Positions 57,346 to 64,000 of a stretch of 64,000 bases of DNA are shown here, in pieces. Position 1 is the first letter of the stretch, and every line of letters starts with the position of its first letter. This stretch comes from Fasciola hepatica (Eukaryota; Platyhelminthes; Trematoda; Plagiorchiida; Fasciolidae). The position numbers and the translations under genes were made by a program. The stretch covers positions 1,178,001-1,242,000 of the forward strand of contig CANUEZ040000071.1 in the NCBI GenBank assembly GCA_948099385.1. The letters run 5' to 3'. The notes under the pieces were generated by a model that ran no database searches, was not told the origin of the DNA, and saw nothing but the letters and a program-made list of their open reading frames with translations.

Positions 57346-59564
57346 CCAAAAAGCTACTTGTTTTCATAAACCGAATAAACCTGAAGAATAACTGGTAGTT
57401 TCAGAGCACCGATCATTTTTAACCCCCACTCTTCGGATTTCCTTGTTTCATTTTATGATCATCGGGGTTGTTGAATTTTCGCAAACCCGATAGTCTGCTT
57501 CATTAATTTTCCAGGAGTTTAATGGGAGTTCTGTTTTCCTTTTATTCACCGAATAAATAAGTAATAACGATAGACATCTCTAATAATAAAGCTAGTAATA
57601 ATCAGTAAGTGTAAAGAAAAATCGAAGCACTAAACTCAAAGGCATATTCAAATGACCTTGCATGGTGTGGGTGTTTGAATTGACAAGTCTCAAAATGAGG
57701 GATTTTCCAGTATGTCTTTCTGCCAATTTAGTGACGTCCACCTATCGAAGGGGTCCAACATTCATTTGGATTAATGGACTGCTTAAAGCACCCCGTGTAA
57801 TTTCAATAGCATGCAAAACTTTCATAACCTTCCGTGAGTCATGCTAGTGTGCACACGAATTTCCCTGAGTCCTACCTGAGTACAAGTGCCCGCTGATGGA
57901 TCCGCTGATGTAAATAGCATAAATCCCCCTCTAGTAACTTATGTGATGTTGCCAAAGTATCCTCTTACTCACGGAATCACAATACGTATTTAGTACTCTG
58001 TTTTACCTCTAACTTCCAATTTAATTTTTTGTCAATAAAGGGATTCCGTCAGTGGCCTTTTGTCAGATAAATCATTTTACTACTCATGAGTAGCGTATTG
58101 AAAACCAAAATTCACAAGCAAGGTGCTTTAGTTGTCTGTCTGATCTACAGATTCGATGCGCCACCAAAAACATGGGAATGAATTTGGGTTCATCACCCTT
58201 CAGATAAAAATGCACCATCGATAGACTCATGCTGAGCCTAATCAGAGTTGATTTCGCACTTCAGTAAAATCACCAAGTATCGTGAATGCCCTGAGACTGT
58301 CCACCCACTCTCGTCGCATAATCCAATAGGGAGACTTGTGTAGGTTAAGTTGTACTGCTCTGTTATTACCCTGTGTCAATTAAGCGTGATATCTGTGAGT
58401 TATTGGTGATCCAGAAACCCACCTTAGTACGGCTGCATTTGTTTGATAATGTTAAATCACTGGAACGATATCAAAACCTCTGCGCGACAATTACCTTGGT
58501 TGGCCGAATCAGTTTTTTCAACCAACATGGGGTTGTTATTAATGAGCCGACTGTCCAGTATCTACCATCGATATTCTAACTAGAATCCTGTTCTCAAGGA
58601 TAAATGAGGAAGAAATTTCCTCTATTATCACCCTTTTTCAAGACTAGACTTTCGATCATTTTACATGACCTCGTGTGATTATGATGAAGAATATCATTCC
58701 AATAATTCACGTTTTAACAGCTTCAGCTGATCTAGATGAAATGTTGAAGATCACTGAGTAACCGTCGACAGAGATCTCGTCGTAAGTTAAATCTGAGATG
58801 CAGCCTGGATAGTATCTTTGATAAAGTAAAAGACCCACGATCCTCTCCAGTCCCGTTTCAGACTATACGAACCAGAAGAGAACTTTCAGTCACAAGTAAA
58901 GCATTGACGTGAAATTTTGTCATAATACTTTGCAGGTTTTTCTGTCGCTACTGAGTTTCGTTCCCTCTGTTCTCAGCCATTTGTTTTATTCATCGGTCAA
59001 TAATTGCATTCAGCTTGAAACCTGCTGATTCCAGCGATCAAAATTTTACTATAGAGAAGAATACTACGGAATGGTCGCAGCAGAATAATCACTTTTTTCA
59101 TATTGCTTCCCAGTCAACGCAAGTGACTTTCGATGTGTTCTTCTCATGATGTCAGTTTTAGGTGTTTAACTCAGCAGGTTACATTTTGAGTGTACCTAAT
59201 GGCTGAAATGTGAGTTGTTAACTTACAGAAGTCCTCATTACAACACAGTACAAAAGAATTAATACGCCATACCGAGTAACCCATCGACAATGTTGACTAG
59301 CAACGGGATAGCCCCCAGTCGGTCTAGTCGAAACTGAGACAAAAGAGTTGTGAAGAAAATCAGTTTTCTTTCTGATTCACCTTATTATATAAAATAAGTC
59401 TGACGCAGGAAAAAGTGTTCTGTTTTTCCGGCCAGGTCTGAGGCAAAAATAAAGGGATTCAAAATATGTACATCATGGTTTGTCGCAATGAAATCCATCA
59501 CGGGAAGCATGTGTGTTTGCATTTTTGGAAGAAAACAAAAACAATTTCATTATTTGTATTTCAG
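57346..59564. other. intergenic, 3' side of the bZIP gene
   Basis: 57855-57920 has CCGCTGATGGATCC and may be a trace of the Sm-alpha-like SINE. The part next to 59565 is the presumed bZIP 3' UTR; no strong polyadenylation signal seen. Confidence 0.4.
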
Positions 59565-60833
59565 CTATTCTTGCTCATCCCCATTCTTTTGTCCACTTTT
59601 TGACTTGAGTCGTACGACCTCTTTTTTCAACAATTTGATTTCTTCTAACAATTGTGTATTCACCTTCTCCAGTCGTTCGGCATAATCTCGTAAGCTTTGC
59701 TCTTTGCTTTTACGGGCCCGACGTGATCGTCTGGCCGCCTCGTTGTTTTTCACACGTTTCTCCCAGTAGGCCTGGTCTTTCGCTTCTGTCGGAGTCATCT
59801 CCGGATAGCGACGCATTCGGGGATTACAAATATTTGGATCTGATCCCGGTCGCGCGGTGTTCGTACCAGATGAGGAGGAAGTTCGCCGAGTTTGGATTAA
59901 TGCGGTCGGTCGATTGAGAGACCAGTGAGTATCTGAAATGGTGGACACATCCGAGCCGGCTGCTTCATCCGACATCCGGTTCGGCTTGTCTATCTGAGCG
60001 AGGGGAGCGTCACTGGCACTATGTGAACGTCTACCACGAACACGTGGAGCGATTCCGGTTGTGCCGGACGATGTGGTAATCCTATAATCTTCTGTGTCGC
60101 TCATAGTGGGATATCGTGATTGGGAGGCTGGTTGACCTGCAGAAAACAGGTTTGTGTCCATCACTTTCGAAGGCTGTGAAACTGAATCCTGTTCTGCACT
60201 TTGATGATGCTCTGGTCGATTAGGTTTCCGTGATCTTCTTGAAGCTGTTGTACGTCGACGACGTGCGACGGATGACTTGTTCGTCTGGAGAGCCGGTATA
60301 CTTCTTGTCTCCGATTCGCTTGAATCTTGAACAGTTGGAATAGACACAGTGGAAGGAGTAGGAATAGAACCTATGATTGTAGTAGCCATACAGTTAGTAA
60401 CTTCTAACGGAGATTCTGGTGTAGTCTTATTCGGTGATTTATTAGATAAGTCCAACGGTGCATCGTCCTCGTTTCTAGCTGATTCTGAACATAACCAGCT
60501 GGATTCTGCGGAGTTCAACAGAAGACGTCCTAATGGTTGACATGAGCTTGCTCGGAACCTGTTGGTCAGTTGTGGAATAATCGGTCGTAGTTCAGCCCCG
60601 AGAACGGAACACAACAGGGCAGAAGTAAGCGGTGAATTGGAAGATGCGGAAGAAAGACTCAGTGGAAATGGAGACTGGACCAGCTCCGAATGCATACTTG
60701 GCATTCCAGACAGGGGAAGCGACCCGTTGGACAAAGTTCGTTGACTTCTCATTGCAAACGAATTGATCAGGGACTCCGGGAGTTGGGACAAAGAGGCAGT
60801 TGATACTGAACCATTGGTTCCCGATGGTATCGC
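59565..60833 (-). CDS. bZIP transcription factor, PAR/CES-2/NFIL3 type, last exon
   Basis: 422 codons plus stop, read right to left. The bZIP lies at 59568-59780: KDQAYWEKRVKNNEAARRSR is followed by a zipper with five leucines at heptad spacing, ending VVRLKSKSGQ. The W-x-x-R-x-x-N-N-x-A-A-x-R-S-R basic region places it in the PAR/E4BP4/CES-2 group, nuclear DNA-binding dimers. A PLDLS motif (60444-60458), the classic CtBP co-repressor binding form, suggests repression (inference). The middle is Ser/Thr/Arg-rich with one highly basic stretch (ARRRRTTASRRSRKPNRP). Upstream of 60833 is an acceptor-like ttttctcgtcttaaag, so the exon is probably internal with the start codon to the right; an internal ATG (60750-60752) is the alternative start. 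The bZIP sits at the very C-terminus, as in PAR proteins. Confidence 0.9.
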   Translation of the reverse strand, partial: AIPSGTNGSVSTASLSQLPESLINSFAMRSQRTLSNGSLPLSGMPSMHSELVQSPFPLSLSSASSNSPLTSALLCSVLGAELRPIIPQLTNRFRASSCQPLGRLLLNSAESSWLCSESARNEDDAPLDLSNKSPNKTTPESPLEVTNCMATTIIGSIPTPSTVSIPTVQDSSESETRSIPALQTNKSSVARRRRTTASRRSRKPNRPEHHQSAEQDSVSQPSKVMDTNLFSAGQPASQSRYPTMSDTEDYRITTSSGTTGIAPRVRGRRSHSASDAPLAQIDKPNRMSDEAAGSDVSTISDTHWSLNRPTALIQTRRTSSSSGTNTARPGSDPNICNPRMRRYPEMTPTEAKDQAYWEKRVKNNEAARRSRRARKSKEQSLRDYAERLEKVNTQLLEEIKLLKKEVVRLKSKSGQKNGDEQE

Positions 60834-61311
60834 CTTTAAGACGAGAAAAGAGGTGAATAAATCAAGTTAACATCATCCATTTATCAGTCTTAAAATAAAT
60901 ATTAAATGAAAAGTCATCTTTTTCCACCAAGTTTTAAAAATAACACCCCACGCAGAGCGTCGTAGAAAAATAAGAAAATAAGAAAACCACAAAGGCTAAG
61001 TATGCTTCGGTAGATTTCCATTAATCTTACTTGTATTGCTCTAACACACAAGTCTCGGTTATTGTGAATACCGCGGTCTGTTAATAAACTGGGTGCAGAC
61101 ACTTCTCATTTAACGGAATTCCTGTCGTGTTACTCAGCGTGCAAATCGCATTTCACTATCATGTTGATCCCATTACCAACTCAAGACAAACCATTTTAGG
61201 TTGTATTCTGGAATTCACTATTGCCTTGGATAGTAGAAGTCAGGCATAGCATTGGAAATTGCAAACATTGGCCCTTTTTCTATGCTGTATCTTGTTCTCT
61301 TTGAGATCATC

Positions 61312-61410
61312 TTGAGCGCATCTGCCCGGCTAGCAGGGTGTCGCCGGTCCGAATCCGGCTCGCCGCTTTAGACCTTTGAATGTGAGAAACGCAAGTAACT
61401 TTTCCATCAT
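61312..61410 (+). mobile_element. 5'-truncated copy of the 25500 tRNA-like SINE
   Basis: GCATCTGCCCGGCTAGCAGG and TCGCCGGTCCGAATCCGGC match the anticodon and T-arm regions of the copy at 25500, followed by GAGAAACGCAAGTAACTTTTCC matching its tail. The D-arm half is missing. Confidence 0.5.
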
Positions 61411-61779
61411 ATAAGACTCAGACTCCTCACGCTAATAATACATTCTATGAGCAATATAAGCCATAAAGTGTCAGCATTCGTAATGCAACGTGGTTCTTTG
61501 ACACACCAGGTCAGCCGTCGCAGTTACTTTTCTGACCATCTCTATCTGTCCGTAGTCTTCCCGTCCTCAGTCACCAACCCTACTCATTGGTCATATTACG
61601 TCTTAGCAAAGAGAGCAATCGATCGATCAGATCACTGTCAGTAATTGACTTACTTGTCCAAGTCACCGTTTTTGAAACCAACACCGGGCTCACCTAGCCC
61701 CCCGCAGGCTTTTGCGCAGGCTGTTGACCGTTGTACTTATTAAATCATCAACATGAATGGGAAACTTTGTGATAATATA

Positions 61780-61935
61780 GTGCACGAAATCAAACCATTT
61801 AGAGTGACCAAATTTGGGAAGCTGATGTGTCAGCCCACTACTACGCCAAATATGCACACAGATTAATCGATTTATCCCGGAAAGTGATCCTTAGGGGGAG
61901 CGCAATGTTAATAAACCCACTCCTAGTCGAAAAGC
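61780..61935 (+). repeat. repeat with inverted partner at 63240
   Basis: CTGATGTGTCAGCCCACTAC and GCCAAATATGCACACAGATT recur on the opposite strand at 63240-63420. The interval between the two is 1.3 kb without a recognisable transposase. Confidence 0.65.
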
Positions 61936-63004
61936 GGAAATGATCAGTTGATTGTGAAATATGATGATCTGGATTGGTGATAACTGAAACAGCTTTCAAA
62001 CTTGCTTCCTATGATGTTCCAGATGGTCCCATACTCTATTTTGTCCATTCATCGAGGGTGGTGGATGTCATCTCGGGCAGGGTAGCGAAGGCTCTTCTGT
62101 TCGCATAGACTCGTCTCGCTAACAGACATCAGACATTCAGATCTAAACTGTGAGCAAGTTAGCCCATAGTCTTTGATGTTTCAGTACAATAACCATATTC
62201 TGATCAGGTTGGCCGTATTTACGACGGTGTCTTAATGTTGAAATATCATGCCCCTTGTTCATTTTTCTGGAATCTTCCTGAGCAAGAACTCATTGAATGT
62301 TCTATTGTGCAAGTTAGCTATACGCTTCTATTCTAAAATTGATAGGTAAGACTTTTCTCCTTCAAGAACCCCAACTCAGACTGTCACAAAACTACAATCG
62401 AAGGCTCTGTTACTGAAGTTCACCTTGGTTTTCCCGAATTCAAGTGACTAACATTGTCTCATTGTTTCATGCCACATCATTGCAAACAGCATTCAAAGTA
62501 ACGTGGTTTCCAGTCCATTCCTCTCGATTATGAACATGTCGATCAGTCGTTCCAGGCACTGATCACATCTTCCTGTACGGCAGATGTGGTGCGCACTGTA
62601 GGATTTGTTCTACAAGCTAAACGCTTGAATTTAGCTCCAGGAACTTCTGCAGTCTTACAACAGTCACAGGTTTGTCCGAAGTACCAAGCAAGTCTTCTGG
62701 TGCCCTGCTTTGAGATTTTTCTTAAATTGCACGCTTACTCAGCAACACAATGATTGGGACCCTTAAAAAAGTTGCGACTGACTATTGCGACCTGCAAATC
62801 TTGTTGAAAATCTGGCCTATGCTAATACAAATATTTATGTCCCGGTATTTTTCCTTGTCCCATCTCAGACGGTCTTGCAACTCGCGCCCGCCCTCTGTTT
62901 TGATAATTTTTCTTATTTATTTACTTCCGTTTCAACGTATGATGACAGTGCAATATATCAGGAAGGGGGTTGCGACCAATTCAAGGCTGCCAGTTTTTTC
63001 GGAG

Positions 63005-63090
63005 TGACTAGCGGCGGCGCGGACACTCGAACTCGGGAATGAAGGATCCAAAGCCCATTGCGATGACGGTTTGACCATCGCAGGTCGAGA
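63005..63090 (-). mobile_element. tRNA-derived SINE head, minus strand
   Basis: On the minus strand: GCGATGGTCAAACCGTCATCG, then CGAGTTCGAGTGTCCGCG (B box-like). Shares the A box side with 28494-28565. Confidence 0.45.
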
Positions 63091-63239
63091 GGTAACTACT
63101 GCTAACCAGAATGAACAGTTTGAGTGAAATTCGTCCTCGAATTAGGCGACACAGACACAGTTCTAAACACGTTTCTGAGCATGTAAAATGAAACGTTAAC
63201 GACCAAGGTCGTTGTGTATGCAAAGCAGTTGGGGTTTTG

Positions 63240-63420
63240 GTCATTGGTCTAGGGGTGGGTTTAGCAGCACTTCACATCATCTAACGAATACTTTTCTAGA
63301 TAAATGGATTTATCTGTGCCTTGATTCAAATCTGTGTGCATATTTGGCATAGTAGTGGGTTGACACATCAGTGGAACAAATGTGGTCGTCTTGAGTCGTT
63401 TGGTCCAAAGGTAATCATAA
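63240..63420 (-). repeat. inverted partner of 61780-61935
   Basis: On the minus strand: CTGATGTGTCAACCCACTAC and GCCAAATATGCACACAGATT, then a short region that diverges before CTAAACCCACCCCTAG. Could be terminal repeats of a non-autonomous element or two independent insertions. Confidence 0.65.
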
Positions 63421-64000
63421 AACAGTAGATTTAATAACATTTCCAGTACCATAGGTCCTGATGAGGCAGAGAAATTTCGGGGATAAGTGGCTACTGACCG
63501 ATAACAAGCCAGCCACTTGTCAGTATCCGTAGAGTGGTGGCTTCGCTTGCAGTTACGAAAGGTTCACACTTCAGGTTAAAATGGTATAGTGTCCTTAGCG
63601 GTATTCTGCAGCCTGTGCCGTCAGCTAATAGGCGGTTATTTATCTTTCTCTTATCGGCTTGTAATAAAACCTAAGATTTCTTGTGTGCCTCACAAATCCG
63701 TTAAGCTCCGTGTTTTCAGGTACGACCTTCCAGTAAAAGTCAGCTGAAGAAGGCAGGAATTATAATTAGGGAAATTAGTGGGTAGTTAAAATTAGGAATG
63801 CAAAGCACCGCTCGCTTAGTCTCTCTCAAAGCCCTTTTTCATCGAAGGAATATGAAAAGTCAGTCCGAATTTCTCACACGGATAGCGAAGCTTCTAAGCG
63901 TGAATTAGGTAGATCCATCTTTGAGAAATTATTTGCTATGAGAAGTCATTCAGTGTACCTCGGGTTCCGACAGATATAATGTCACTGTGGCTAATGTCCT

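Larger units (their letters stand above)
60834..64000. other. upstream intron of the bZIP gene or intergenic DNA
   Basis: SINE head at 61312, the inverted repeat pair 61780/63240 and a tRNA-derived head at 63005. No further bZIP exon could be identified on the minus strand. Confidence 0.4.

Overview
The window looks like nuclear DNA of a flatworm, most likely a digenean trematode of the liver-, intestinal- or lung-fluke type. The reasons are multi-kilobase introns packed with degenerate non-LTR retrotransposons, short Pol III-type retroposons carrying hammerhead-ribozyme boxes (similar elements, the Sm-alpha family, are known from schistosomes), and abundant microsatellites. The assignment is inferred; no species can be named from sequence alone. 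Two protein-coding genes are well supported.

Gene 1 (+ strand, 16840-48624) is a MARK/PAR-1 polarity kinase. Twelve exons join in consistent phase and encode about 1069 residues, from kinase subdomain V through the HRDLKAEN catalytic loop, DFG, activation loop, UBA domain and a long polar linker to a C-terminal KA1 domain and stop codon. The exons for the N-lobe (glycine loop, VAVK lysine) were not found; they are probably left of the window. Gene 2 (- strand, 59565-60833) is the last exon of a PAR/CES-2/NFIL3-type bZIP transcription factor with a five-leucine zipper and a PLDLS CtBP-type motif; its 5' exon(s) were not found.

The rest is repeats. Positions 1-16839 (upstream DNA or the first MARK intron) hold hammerhead elements, tRNA-derived SINE heads, a foldback element and a dispersed family ending in a conserved GAAGAGTCTTCTC block. 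MARK introns contain at least four LINE remnants (19510-23580, 33165-35060, 43255-46250), a second foldback, a 400-bp repeat whose inverted partner lies 12 kb away, and a 540-bp TTAC microsatellite at the 3' end of a LINE. Positions 48625-59564 are intergenic with further SINE copies; 60834-64000 holds a SINE head and an inverted repeat pair.

The most interesting signal is a set of hammerhead-ribozyme-like structures in four sequence contexts. (a) A compact 43-nt motif at 5396-5438 has an intact CTGATGA box, GAAA box, GTC cleavage triplet and perfect 6-bp helix I; decayed relatives at about 1911, 24949, 25061 and 42312 show compensatory changes in helix II. (b) Sm-alpha-like SINEs combine a Pol III B box with hammerhead boxes (at least seven copies). 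(c) A three-way junction at 24064-24167 is enclosed by a 21-bp stem. (d) Two foldback elements (8701-8933, 31262-31473) carry the same GAAACGTC-terminated fold with a covarying helix.
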